A stretch of DNA of 33,665 bases from Comamonadaceae bacterium PBBC2. Lineage in GTDB: Bacteria > Pseudomonadota > Gammaproteobacteria > Burkholderiales > Burkholderiaceae_C. The notes under the pieces are model-generated. The model searched no databases. It saw only the letters and a program-made list of their open reading frames with translations, and was not told the origin of the DNA. A program made the translations under genes and the position numbers. Every line of letters begins with the position of its first letter. The stretch's first letter is position 1. The DNA lies in assembly GCA_002255935.1 (NCBI GenBank), contig NKIO01000041.1:1-33665 (forward strand), in the 5' to 3' direction. Of the stretch, positions 24,663-32,260 are shown piece after piece.

Positions 24663-24718
24663 GCCAAACTGGCCATTCAGGCCGTGGATAGTGCGGGAGC
24701 AGCTACTAATTTGGTAGC
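24663..24718 (+). repeat. 56-nt covarying hairpin repeat, copy 3
   Basis: It begins GCCAAACTGG and ends in the hairpin GCTAC-TAATTTG-GTAGC (24702-24718). The core GGCCGTGGATAGTGCGGGAG is identical to that of copy 1. It lies downstream of the DUF4276-like gene and 24 bases before the stop of the convergent SDR gene. Confidence 0.85.
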
Positions 24719-24741
24719 GCCCCGCTGCAAAGCTCAATACC

Positions 24742-25503
24742 TCAAACCGAAGTCAAGCCCCCATCCACCGTGTGCGCCAGCCCGGTTACGAAGGACGCGG
24801 CATCGGAGCTGAGCCACACCACGGCGGCAGCCACTTCATCCGCCTCACCAATGCGCCCCACGGGGTGGGCCTGCGTGATGGCGGGGCCAATTTTGGGATC
24901 GGCTTGCACCGCGCGCACAAACATCTCGGTGTTGATCACGGCGGGGCAAACCGCGTTCACGCGGATCTTCTTGCGGCCGTATTCCACAGCGGCTGATTTG
25001 GTCAGGCCGATGACGGCGTGTTTGCTGGCGCTGTAGGCCGCCATCTTGGGCGCGCCAATGAGCCCGGCCACTGAGGCGGTGTTGACGATAGAGCCACCGC
25101 CGTTTTGCGCCATGTGGGCCAGCTGGTATTTCATGCACAGCCACACGCCCTTCACGTTCACCGCCATGATGCGGTCAAAAATCGACTCGTCGCAGTCGGC
25201 CAGGCGCATGTGCTCTTCTTCAATGCCGGCGTTGTTAAACGCGCAGTCCAAGCGCCCAAAGTGCGACACCACCTGCGCCACCATGGCCTGCACTTGTGTG
25301 GCCTGGGTCACGTCCGCCTGAATGAACACCGCTTGCGCGCCCAGCGCCTGCACTTGGCGTACGGTCTCTTCGCCCGCCTGGGCGTCGCGGTCCGTCACCG
25401 CCACTTGCGCACCTGCGCGCGCAAACGCCAGCGCACTCGCCCGCCCAATACCGCCGCCGCCGCCCGTCACCAGCACCACCTTGTCGTCAAAACGCAAATT
25501 CAT
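24742..25503 (-). CDS. Short-chain dehydrogenase/reductase (SDR)
   Basis: Starting at ATG 25501-25503 (RBS GGAG 6 bases upstream), the 253-residue protein is a classical SDR. The nucleotide-binding motif TGGGGGIG is at 13-20, Asp38 at the end of the second strand (VTDRD) suggests NAD(H) preference, NNAG is at 90-93, and the catalytic Ser144, Tyr157 and Lys161 are in TASVAG and YSASK. The C-terminal PVGRIGEADEVAAAVVWLSSDAASFVTG and TVDGGLTSV are standard for this group. Length is normal for the family. It would oxidise or reduce an alcohol/ketone pair; the substrate cannot be told. The frame is open far upstream to 25797 but that part is not SDR-like. The gene is convergent with the defence island. 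Confidence 0.9.
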   Translation of the reverse strand: MNLRFDDKVVLVTGGGGGIGRASALAFARAGAQVAVTDRDAQAGEETVRQVQALGAQAVFIQADVTQATQVQAMVAQVVSHFGRLDCAFNNAGIEEEHMRLADCDESIFDRIMAVNVKGVWLCMKYQLAHMAQNGGGSIVNTASVAGLIGAPKMAAYSASKHAVIGLTKSAAVEYGRKKIRVNAVCPAVINTEMFVRAVQADPKIGPAITQAHPVGRIGEADEVAAAVVWLSSDAASFVTGLAHTVDGGLTSV

Positions 25504-25713
25504 GATCGCTCCAGATTTCGAAAAATGCATCTTAGGGGGCCGCAGCTTTGCAAAGCGGGGAATGCGTAACGCGGGGGACAGTGGGCTTGCCTGAATACGC
25601 GCAGACCTAGAATGTTCTTCGCTATGGCCTACCCATCCCACAACGCCTACTTTGAAACCGTGTCGCCCGCCGCGCGCGCGCTCCGGTACGCAGATCGATA
25701 GCAGTTTGCATCC

Positions 25714-26265
25714 ATGAACCCACGCTTTAGCCTGCGATCCGCCCGCGCTGCGGATGCGAACGTGCTGGCAGTATTGGCCGCGCAAGTCTGGCTGCACACC
25801 TATGCCACCGAGGGCGTGTCGTCGGTGATTGCGGACTATGTGTTGCGTGAAATCACACCCGCCAAGTTTGCTGCTTCTCTAGAGGACCCGTACGCCATCA
25901 CCCTGGTGGCGGAGTGCGATGAAAACTTGCTGGGCTTTGCGGTACTGCGGCTGAATGCAACGTGCCCGAGCCCCAACCCCAACCCCAACCCCAACCCGAA
26001 CAAAACAGCTAGCAGCATTGAACTGGAAACGCTGTATGTTCAAGCGCACTTTCTGGGCCAAGGCATTGGGTCCGCACTGCTGCGACAGGCCGAGAGCATG
26101 GCGCGGGTTCATGCACCTGCTGATTCTGGGCTCTGGCTCACAGTAAATGCGCGCAACGCGCGAGCCATGCGCTTTTACACGGCGCATGGGTACCAGAAGA
26201 CTGGCACCCATGTCTTTATGCTCGGCGGCGTGGGCCATGAGAACCATGTGCTGACGAAATGCTAG
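25714..26265 (+). CDS. GNAT-family N-acetyltransferase with Pro-Asn repeat
   Basis: The 183-residue product has GNAT motifs: an N-terminal LRSARAADANVLAVLAAQVW, then LETLYVQAHFLGQGIGSALLRQAE, where QGIGSA is the acetyl-CoA pyrophosphate loop (Q/RxxGxG/A), and LTVNARNARAMRFYTAHGYQKTG as motif B. Between the second and third strands (about residues 86-95) is a (Pro-Asn) run, SPNPNPNPNPN, coded by a CCCCAA hexamer repeat at 25971-25997; it replaces a short loop and is not typical of the family. The function would be acetylation of a small molecule or protein amine. It is followed 10 bases later by another acetyltransferase gene. Confidence 0.85.
   Translation: MNPRFSLRSARAADANVLAVLAAQVWLHTYATEGVSSVIADYVLREITPAKFAASLEDPYAITLVAECDENLLGFAVLRLNATCPSPNPNPNPNPNKTASSIELETLYVQAHFLGQGIGSALLRQAESMARVHAPADSGLWLTVNARNARAMRFYTAHGYQKTGTHVFMLGGVGHENHVLTKC
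25971..25997 (+). repeat. CCCCAA hexanucleotide tandem repeat inside the acetyltransferase gene
   Basis: Four and a half copies of CCCCAA encode alternating Pro and Asn. Since the unit is six bases, slippage changes length by two residues without shifting the frame. Confidence 0.85.
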
Positions 26266-26275
26266 TCGGTAGCTT

Positions 26276-26824
26276 ATGAATCGGCTCTCGAAGACCTTGA
26301 CAGCATCGCGCTTGATCCTTCGTCAAGCACGATCAAGCGATGCTGATGCTCTTTTCCATGCCTATTGCGGTGAGCCAGATTGCGCTCACTACCTTACGCG
26401 CGGAGTGCACACATCAATGTCGCAGACAGCCGAATTCCTGGAAAAGTGGTGCGTACACGCTTGGAGCAAAGAAGACGCGTCATTCGCGTGGGTGATTGCA
26501 GAGCGTCACGTCGACTTACCGATCGGCATATTCCTCGTTATAAGAAATGAAGATAGCGCCCAAATTCACTTCGGCATAGACAAACAACACTGGGGTTGTG
26601 GACTCGTCGCCGAGGCGGGCCACGCAGCTATCACATGGCTTTTTGAAAACAACACATTGCGTCAACTGTCAACAGTCTGCGACGCAGAACATGTGCGTTC
26701 TCAGCGGGTTCTCGAAAAGCTTAAATTTGTGCGTGAAGGCCTACTGGAAAAGCATCTGGTGATTCCAGCCTTCGGCCCACTAGCCCGCGACGGTGTCCTA
26801 TATTCGAGAGCGAGACGGCAATGA
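26276..26824 (+). CDS. GNAT-family N-acetyltransferase, RimJ/RimL type
   Basis: This 182-residue product starts TLTASRLILRQARSSDADALFHAY, the standard opening of RimJ/RimL-like acetyltransferases (TxRLxLRxxxxxD), and contains IHFGIDKQHWGCGLVAEAGHAAITWLFE with the acetyl-CoA binding loop (HWGCGLVAEA), followed by LRQLSTVCDAEHVRSQRVLEKLKFVREG, the usual motif B with N/SxxxxxxLEKxGF replaced by RSQRVLEKLKF. These enzymes acetylate protein N-termini or small molecules; the target is unknown. Its base composition is more A/T-rich than the genes around it, which hints at a separate origin. It begins 10 bases after the first acetyltransferase and ends 45 bases before a VOC gene. Confidence 0.85.
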   Translation: MNRLSKTLTASRLILRQARSSDADALFHAYCGEPDCAHYLTRGVHTSMSQTAEFLEKWCVHAWSKEDASFAWVIAERHVDLPIGIFLVIRNEDSAQIHFGIDKQHWGCGLVAEAGHAAITWLFENNTLRQLSTVCDAEHVRSQRVLEKLKFVREGLLEKHLVIPAFGPLARDGVLYSRARRQ

Positions 26825-26869
26825 CTGCACTGCCTCTCGTTGGCCGCGCAATCCACCCAGGAGCATCCA

Positions 26870-27244
26870 ATGACCATTCACAGCTTCGAAATCATCTCGG
26901 TCCCCGTGAGCGACCCGCAGCGCGCCAAGCGCTTTTACATGGACGTGCTGGGCTTCGCGCTGGTACGGGAGGAGCCGATGGGGCCGGGTATGACTTGGAT
27001 TCAGCTGGCCCCGCAAGGTCAAAGCGTGACGATCGCCTTGGTGAACTGGTTCGAGCAGATGAAACCCGGTGGACTCCAAGGCGTCATGGTGAACACCGAC
27101 AACATAGATGCCGAACACAGCTTGCTACGCGGCCGTGGGCTAGAAATCGGAGAGATCAAAGCGGAGCCCTGGGGCCGATACGCCATGTTCAACGACCCGG
27201 ACGGAAACGGCTGGATTCTTCGGCAACCACCGGTTGTTGGCTAG
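26870..27244 (+). CDS. VOC-superfamily protein (glyoxalase/bleomycin-resistance fold)
   Basis: The start MTIHSFEIISVPVSD at 26870 has an ideal AGGAG ribosome binding site 7 bases upstream; an in-frame start 30 bases earlier lacks one. The 124-residue product is a single VOC module pair: PVSDPQRAKRFYMDVLGFALVREEP at 11-35, then TWIQLAPQGQSVTIAL, GGLQGVMVNTDNIDAEHSLLRGRGLEIGEI and the closing YAMFNDPDGNGWILRQP, where FNDPDGNGW is the family's last-strand motif. Members bind a metal and act as glyoxalases, dioxygenases or drug-binding proteins. Which of these applies is not visible. It is the last gene of the GNAT-GNAT-VOC group and is followed by copy 4 of the 56-nt repeat. Confidence 0.87.
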   Translation: MTIHSFEIISVPVSDPQRAKRFYMDVLGFALVREEPMGPGMTWIQLAPQGQSVTIALVNWFEQMKPGGLQGVMVNTDNIDAEHSLLRGRGLEIGEIKAEPWGRYAMFNDPDGNGWILRQPPVVG

Positions 27245-27303
27245 GCTGGCTAGCGGGCGCGCATCGTGCAGGCCTACCTGCACAAGTTCACTTTCACTTA
27301 ACA

Positions 27304-27359
27304 GCCCAATGTGCCATGCAGCCCATGGATAGTGCGGGAGCAGCTATAAAGAAGATAGC
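27304..27359 (+). repeat. 56-nt covarying hairpin repeat, copy 4
   Basis: It begins GCCCAATGTG and ends in the hairpin GCTAT-AAAGAAG-ATAGC (27343-27359). The core is GCCCATGGATAGTGCGGGAG. It lies 59 bases after the VOC stop, between it and the convergent response-regulator gene, whose stop is 4 bases further on. Confidence 0.85.
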
Positions 27360-27362
27360 AGT

Positions 27363-28226
27363 TTAAGTCGGCCGGAAAATTCCCATATAGGCGCTGCTCA
27401 CGTCCACCGTGTCGGTGATGCCTTTGAATTTGACGGTGCCCTTGCCGTTCTCATCCCGGCTCACGCCGCTCACACACAGCATATTGACCACAGAGCCCCG
27501 GTGTACTTGCTTGAAGACAGCGCCGTCCAGTTCATCCAGCAACTCCCGCAGGCTCTTGCGCACCAGGGCTTCGCCCTCGGCGGTAACGATGCGGGTGTAC
27601 TTGTTGTCGCTCTGAAAATAGACGATGTCTTTGACTGCAATCAGTTTGATGTTTTGCCCCAGGGATGCGCTGAGCCAAGTGATGGGCTCGCGCGCGGGCG
27701 GGGTGTGCAGCTGGCGCGCCAGGTTTTGAATCACCAGGGCCAGATCGGGCGGCACTGCGGCCTGTGGGCTACTGGCATTAGGGTTTGAAGCAGCCCCCTG
27801 CACGGCGTGCCAGCGCGCCTTCAGTTTGGCTATCACCTGCAGCAGACGTTCGGGCCGCACGGGCTTGAGCAGGTAGTCCACGGCACCGGCCTCAAAGGCG
27901 GCCAGCGCGTACTGGTCATAGGCGGTGACGAAGACAATCTGCGTGTTCGCCGCAGGCTGCGCCGTCATCAGGCTGGCCACTTGCAGGCCGGTCATGCCGG
28001 GCATTTGAATATCTAAAAACGCGACATCGGGCTGGTGCTCTTCCCATAGCTCCAGGGCGTGTGCGCCGTCTTCGGCGGAACCTACCAGTTGCGCGTCGGG
28101 CCAGTGCAGCGCCAGCAGGCGGGCCATCTCATCGCGAATGAGGTCTTCGTCTTCCGCGATGAGTACGCGAATGAGCCGGGGGCTCTGAGCCGCTTGCAGG
28201 GGTGAATGGGTTGGCATGGAGGTCAT
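27363..28226 (-). CDS. LytTR-type response regulator
   Basis: From ATG 28226 the 287-residue protein has a receiver domain (about 18-135) with acidic pocket Glu25/Asp26, phospho-acceptor Asp72 in VAFLDIQMPGMTG, Thr101 and Lys121 in YLLKPV, and a C-terminal LytTR DNA-binding domain (about 185-285) with IVYFQSDNKYTRIVT, KSLRELLDEL and FKQVHRGSVVNM. LytTR regulators bind direct repeats and often control cell-surface or membrane functions. A GTG at 28229 or ATG at 28217 are alternative starts; none has a strong RBS, which suits coupled translation from the kinase gene ending 8-11 bases upstream. It forms a pair with the LytS/YehU-like kinase. Confidence 0.9.
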   Translation of the reverse strand: MTSMPTHSPLQAAQSPRLIRVLIAEDEDLIRDEMARLLALHWPDAQLVGSAEDGAHALELWEEHQPDVAFLDIQMPGMTGLQVASLMTAQPAANTQIVFVTAYDQYALAAFEAGAVDYLLKPVRPERLLQVIAKLKARWHAVQGAASNPNASSPQAAVPPDLALVIQNLARQLHTPPAREPITWLSASLGQNIKLIAVKDIVYFQSDNKYTRIVTAEGEALVRKSLRELLDELDGAVFKQVHRGSVVNMLCVSGVSRDENGKGTVKFKGITDTVDVSSAYMGIFRPT

Positions 28227-28236
28227 CACTTGCTAA

Positions 28237-29970
28237 TCAGGGAATAAAGGGGAGGTGGAGCACGGCAACCACGCCTTGGGGCGCGTTGTGCAAAAGCTCG
28301 ACACGGGCAGCCAGACCTTGGGCATCACGGGCATCCGGGTGGCTGAGCCGCAGGCGCTCTTGGATGTTAACCAGACCCACGCCGGTGCCGCCCGTAGATG
28401 TACCTACCGCAGCGCCAAACCCCACGCCCGTATCTGCCACACGCACCGTGATCCAGTCGGCACTGCGCGCGGCGCTTACGGCAATGCTGCCCCCACCGCG
28501 CTTGGGCTCCAGGCCGTGCTTGATGGCGTTCTCTACCAGCGTCATCACTACTAACGGCGGCACGCTGGCCTGGGCACAATCGTCCGGCAAATCCAACTGC
28601 AGACTCAGGCGACTGCCCATGCGGATTTTTAACAGCTCCAGGTAGCTGCGCACCAACTCAAACTCGCCCGCCAGCGGCACGCTGTGTGCGCGCATCAGCG
28701 GCAGGCGCGCGCGCAGGTAGTCGATCAAATGCCCGGTCATCGCGTCCGCACGCGCGCCGTCTTGACGAATCAGCAGCTGCAAATTGGCCAGGGTGTTGTA
28801 CAAAAAGTGCGGCTCGATTTGCGCTTGCAGCGCCTTCAAATCGGCCAGTGCCAGGGTTTGTGCGCTCTCGGCGCGCACGGCTTGTTCGCTGGCGGCCACG
28901 CGCTGGGCCGCCTGAATGGCTTCACTGCGCTGGTTCAAAATGGCCAGGGTGCGCATGCCGCACCAAATGCTGAGTGAAAACACCACCGGGTTCAGCCACG
29001 AGGGCAGGCCCGGCGTATCGCCCCAGGCATAGGCACACACACCCGCCACACCCAAGTGCCCCAGCCACACCGCTGCCGTGGCTGCGGTTACCGAGTGGTT
29101 CACCCACTTGGCCCAACGCCGTGCCAAAGCCAGCACCCACGTGCCCGCCCCCAGCACCAAAAAATACCCCAGGCTGGTGAACCAGTCGGGCAACTGGCCC
29201 TCCAGTTTGTCAGCCGCTGCAAAGACCAGCTTGGGCTCGCCAAACAAGCCCGCGCCTATCAGCACGGAAGTCATCAGCCCAATGAAAAAGGCAAGCACCG
29301 CACCTTCGACCAGATTGCGCACCAGCACGCGTGGCCAGGTAAACGCATCCAGCAACTGGCTGTCTAGCGTCACCGGCAGGCGCCAGCTGTACCAGGCTTG
29401 CGCCTGCTTGATTTGGTAGCCTAAGCGAGCCCAGACCGAGCCTGAAACCGGCTTGGTGTTCTTTAGCGCCTGGGCCGCGCGCATGCGGGCCTCGCGCCCA
29501 GGCTCCAGGGCCGACAAGCGCATATCGCTCACCACCAGCCACGCTGCGGTCAACAGAGGTGCCAGCAGGCTGGCGATCAAGCCACCGTTCAGGGCATGTA
29601 TCTTCTTCGCCCCAAACGGGTACACCCACTGCGGCAAGGAGGTAATGGCCAGCACGCTGGTGGCCATGCACGCCGCATACACCAAGCCAAAAATCACCAC
29701 AAAGTTAGCCACCCGCGGGTCCGCCGGCAAAAACCGCAAGCCCGCTCCCAGCAGCAGTTGCGCGCCCACACACACCAGCGCCATGCTCAGCAACTCCCAC
29801 GGCCCCGTGCGGAACAAGCGGGCCGCATCGAACCCGGTGATCATCATCCAGACGATGACGCAGCCCGCAAAAATGCCCAGGCCCAGCAACACCCGGGTGC
29901 GCGGCGTGCGCCAGGGGTCTAGCAGGGTTTTGGTGGTCGGCTTGGCTGGCAATTGGTGTGTGGTTGTCAT
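28237..29970 (-). CDS. LytS/YehU-type sensor histidine kinase
   Basis: Starting at ATG 29968-29970, the 577-residue protein has about eight membrane segments in its first 350 residues, split by a cytosolic loop near 155-205, without a recognisable periplasmic sensor domain. The C-terminal part has the His_kinase family signature QIEPHFLYNTLANLQ with phospho-accepting His388, the N-box VENAIKHG at about 479-486, DTGVGFG near 513-519, and GVGLVNIQERL. This is the HPK family that partners LytTR regulators; the partner gene follows on the same strand. The frame extends upstream to 30108 without family character. A strong inverted repeat lies 34-68 bases upstream of the start. Confidence 0.9.
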   Translation of the reverse strand: MTTTHQLPAKPTTKTLLDPWRTPRTRVLLGLGIFAGCVIVWMMITGFDAARLFRTGPWELLSMALVCVGAQLLLGAGLRFLPADPRVANFVVIFGLVYAACMATSVLAITSLPQWVYPFGAKKIHALNGGLIASLLAPLLTAAWLVVSDMRLSALEPGREARMRAAQALKNTKPVSGSVWARLGYQIKQAQAWYSWRLPVTLDSQLLDAFTWPRVLVRNLVEGAVLAFFIGLMTSVLIGAGLFGEPKLVFAAADKLEGQLPDWFTSLGYFLVLGAGTWVLALARRWAKWVNHSVTAATAAVWLGHLGVAGVCAYAWGDTPGLPSWLNPVVFSLSIWCGMRTLAILNQRSEAIQAAQRVAASEQAVRAESAQTLALADLKALQAQIEPHFLYNTLANLQLLIRQDGARADAMTGHLIDYLRARLPLMRAHSVPLAGEFELVRSYLELLKIRMGSRLSLQLDLPDDCAQASVPPLVVMTLVENAIKHGLEPKRGGGSIAVSAARSADWITVRVADTGVGFGAAVGTSTGGTGVGLVNIQERLRLSHPDARDAQGLAARVELLHNAPQGVVAVLHLPFIP

Positions 29971-30002
29971 GGCAGGCCCATGGGGTGGGGGCAGTGGAGC
30001 CT

Positions 30003-30032
30003 GTAGTTTGCCTGCGGGCACCGGCAAACTAC
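30003..30032. promoter_or_regulatory. 10-bp inverted repeat upstream of the kinase gene
   Basis: GTAGTTTGCC and GGCAAACTAC are perfectly complementary arms around a 10-nt loop (30013-30022), 33 bases before the kinase start on the minus strand. No T-run follows on the minus strand, so it looks less like a terminator of the upstream CocE-type gene than like an operator or leader hairpin. TTGCCTGCGGG, part of it, recurs at 30069-30079. Confidence 0.45.
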
Positions 30033-30167
30033 CCCAGACCTGCGACCAAGGCTTGAAATACGCGACGAAGTTGCCTGCGGGTGCGATGGGATTGCCTCGG
30101 CATACCAACTGTACAAGCGTCCATCAGACTCTTTTAGCCGGGGGCAAGCCGATCTTTCAACTGCACG

Positions 30168-32111
30168 TCAGGGTTTCAAAACGATAGGAAGATCGATGGC
30201 GCTCGGTGCCGCTACGGAATGGTGAATGGTGTGGGTCTGCTTGCGATAGTCCGCAGGCTGGGCGAACATGATGTTCTGTACATAGGTTTGGGGATTGCGG
30301 TCGTATAAGGGAAACCAGGACGATTGGATTTGCACCATGATCTTGTGGCCTGGTTTAAATACATGATTGACATGGGGCAAGCGCACGTTGAATTCCAGCA
30401 CCTTGTTGGGCTCTAAGGGATTCGGTTTTGCAAAGTCCGTGCGATAGCGCCCCCGCAAAATATCGGCAGCAACCATGAGCTGATACCCGCCCATAACCGG
30501 TCGCACTGGATTCTCATCAGGCCACACATCAATGAGCTTGACGACCCAATCGGCGTCCGTCCCCGTAGTGGAAGCAAACAGACGCCCTTTGGGCTCACCT
30601 GAAACAGTGACAGCTTGGGTCAGTGGTTCCGTTACGTAGGTCAACACGTCCGGGCGCCCATCTACAAAGCGCTGATCGATCATGAGCCATTCATCCCAAC
30701 GATTCTCACCCTGCGTGGTCACAATAGGACGGGGGATGAAAGGCACAGGCTTAGCGGGATCGGATGGGTAGGAATCAGACATTGCTTCGCCCGTTACTGG
30801 CTTCGGGGTTGCAAAGCTCAACGTCCCTTGGGGGCCAAGATAGAGCGACTTGGTTTTGAACGCGCATCCTTCATTGCAGCCTTGGGGCCATGTGTCAAAT
30901 TGCTGCCATTTGTTGGTACCGGTTTGGTACACCAACGCAGGGCTCAGGTTGGGCTTAGGCCCGTCGACAAGAAAGTGATCCAGGAATGGTTGCATCACCT
31001 GGTTACGAAACCAAACCGCAGTGTCGCCATCAAATTGGATCGGGCCAATCGCTCCCCCCGCCCGGCGGCCACCCCCATGGTTCCAGGGGCCCAAAATTAA
31101 GTGCAGCTTGCCGGCAGCATCCGATCGTTTAGAGAGCGCACGGAATAGTGCTGGTCCGCCATAACTGTCCTCCTGGTCAAAAAGACCAGCGACGATCATC
31201 ATCGGGACTTTGATGGGCTGGGTGGCGAAAAACTTGTCCAGCGCCTGATCTGACCAATAGGAATCGTAGCTAGGGTGACTGGCCAAAGCTTTCCAAAAAC
31301 CTAAACTCTCTATTCCCTTGCGTTTAGCCATATCGCTTGCGGACCATACGCTTGAATATTCTTCAAACTGATCTCGCTTGCCGGTCCACCACTCGTAATC
31401 GCCCGACCGGCTCGCTTCTTGGCCGTAGATGTATTCAAGCGTACCGGTCTGACGGAAGGCTCCGTTGTGAAACCAATCGTCACCTATCCAGCCATCCACC
31501 ATGGGCGCAAACGGGATCGAAACTTTCAGCGCTGGATGGGGGTTAAGCGTTGCCATCAAGCTGGTAAAGCCTTCGTAGGAGCCGCCCATCATCGCCACGC
31601 GTCCATTACTTTCCGGCAAGTTTTTTACAAGCCAATCAATGGTGTCGTAAGCGTCAGTCGCGTGGTCTAAACCGCTATCGTTGAGCGGTCCGACCTGCGG
31701 ACGGGTCATCACGTAATTGCCTTCGGATTTGTACTTGCCGCGTATATCTTGCGAAACCAGGATGTAGCGCGCCTGTGCCACGGTGTCCATGAACTGCGGC
31801 GCGACTGAAGTGAGCGCCGGGCTATTTTTTGCAAATTTTGATGTGGCGTTATAGGGCGTCCGATTGAGGATGATGGGCACCTTGTTCGCACCCTTTGGAA
31901 TCAAAATCACGGTATTGAGCTTGACACCGTCGCGCATGGGAACCATTTCAACGCGCTTGACATAGTCAAATGCGTCAAGCTTGGGCGTAAATTTTTCTGG
32001 AATATCGCTCTTCAGACTGTCTGGCCGACTAGTCTCGAGTGCATGCACAGGAGCGCAATGGAGAAAAAGAAATACACAGAGTGTCGTCAGTGACCGCAGG
32101 GTAATTGGCAT
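30168..32111 (-). CDS. CocE/NonD-family exported hydrolase
   Basis: The start MPITLRSLTTLC at 32111 (AAGAAGAG 8 bases upstream) gives 647 residues with a signal peptide: Arg6, hydrophobic LCVFLFLHCA and a likely cut after VHA (residue 24). The X-Pro dipeptidyl-peptidase/CocE alpha/beta-hydrolase fold is marked by MRDGVKLNTVILIP (59-72), the nucleophile Ser178 in GGSYEGF, a catalytic Asp at 311 or 314 in LFDQED, and His344 in GPWNHGG. The C-terminal 200 residues are the jelly-roll domain (VSGEPKGRLFASTTGTDADWVVKLIDVWPD). Family members are cocaine esterase, glutaryl-7-ACA acylase and alpha-amino-acid ester hydrolases; the substrate is unknown. Being exported, it would act in the periplasm. It is divergent from the MFS gene by 149 bases. 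Confidence 0.9.
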   Translation of the reverse strand: MPITLRSLTTLCVFLFLHCAPVHALETSRPDSLKSDIPEKFTPKLDAFDYVKRVEMVPMRDGVKLNTVILIPKGANKVPIILNRTPYNATSKFAKNSPALTSVAPQFMDTVAQARYILVSQDIRGKYKSEGNYVMTRPQVGPLNDSGLDHATDAYDTIDWLVKNLPESNGRVAMMGGSYEGFTSLMATLNPHPALKVSIPFAPMVDGWIGDDWFHNGAFRQTGTLEYIYGQEASRSGDYEWWTGKRDQFEEYSSVWSASDMAKRKGIESLGFWKALASHPSYDSYWSDQALDKFFATQPIKVPMMIVAGLFDQEDSYGGPALFRALSKRSDAAGKLHLILGPWNHGGGRRAGGAIGPIQFDGDTAVWFRNQVMQPFLDHFLVDGPKPNLSPALVYQTGTNKWQQFDTWPQGCNEGCAFKTKSLYLGPQGTLSFATPKPVTGEAMSDSYPSDPAKPVPFIPRPIVTTQGENRWDEWLMIDQRFVDGRPDVLTYVTEPLTQAVTVSGEPKGRLFASTTGTDADWVVKLIDVWPDENPVRPVMGGYQLMVAADILRGRYRTDFAKPNPLEPNKVLEFNVRLPHVNHVFKPGHKIMVQIQSSWFPLYDRNPQTYVQNIMFAQPADYRKQTHTIHHSVAAPSAIDLPIVLKP

Positions 32112-32260
32112 GTAGGCGCTCTTCTTTGTTTTAAAAACTGAATGTGACGTCGAAAGCATCGCGCTGATTTCAAGGCAATTCATACTGCCATGCTGAGAAG
32201 CGGTCGCGTTCCAATTTCGTTACCGCACTATTGTGAGCACTTTTAGTTCTTGTTTTCGCC

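Noticed and set aside
13593..24718. Repeat copies 2 and 3 as target-site duplications of a transposon
   Set aside because: The copies differ from each other at several positions and three more copies lie outside; a target duplication would be identical and unique.
25624..25701. A 25-codon frame MAYPSHNAYFETVS... upstream of the first acetyltransferase
   Set aside because: Too short and without a recognisable family or ribosome binding site; it may be a remnant or leader peptide, but nothing supports it beyond the open frame.
25714..27244. Integron cassette array (two acetyltransferases and a VOC protein)
   Set aside because: Gene types fit cassettes, but the two acetyltransferase genes are 10 bases apart with no attC site, and no integrase is present.
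814..27359. CRISPR array from the repeated 56-nt units
   Set aside because: The copies are thousands of bases apart, one is inverted, and there are no regular spacers or cas genes.
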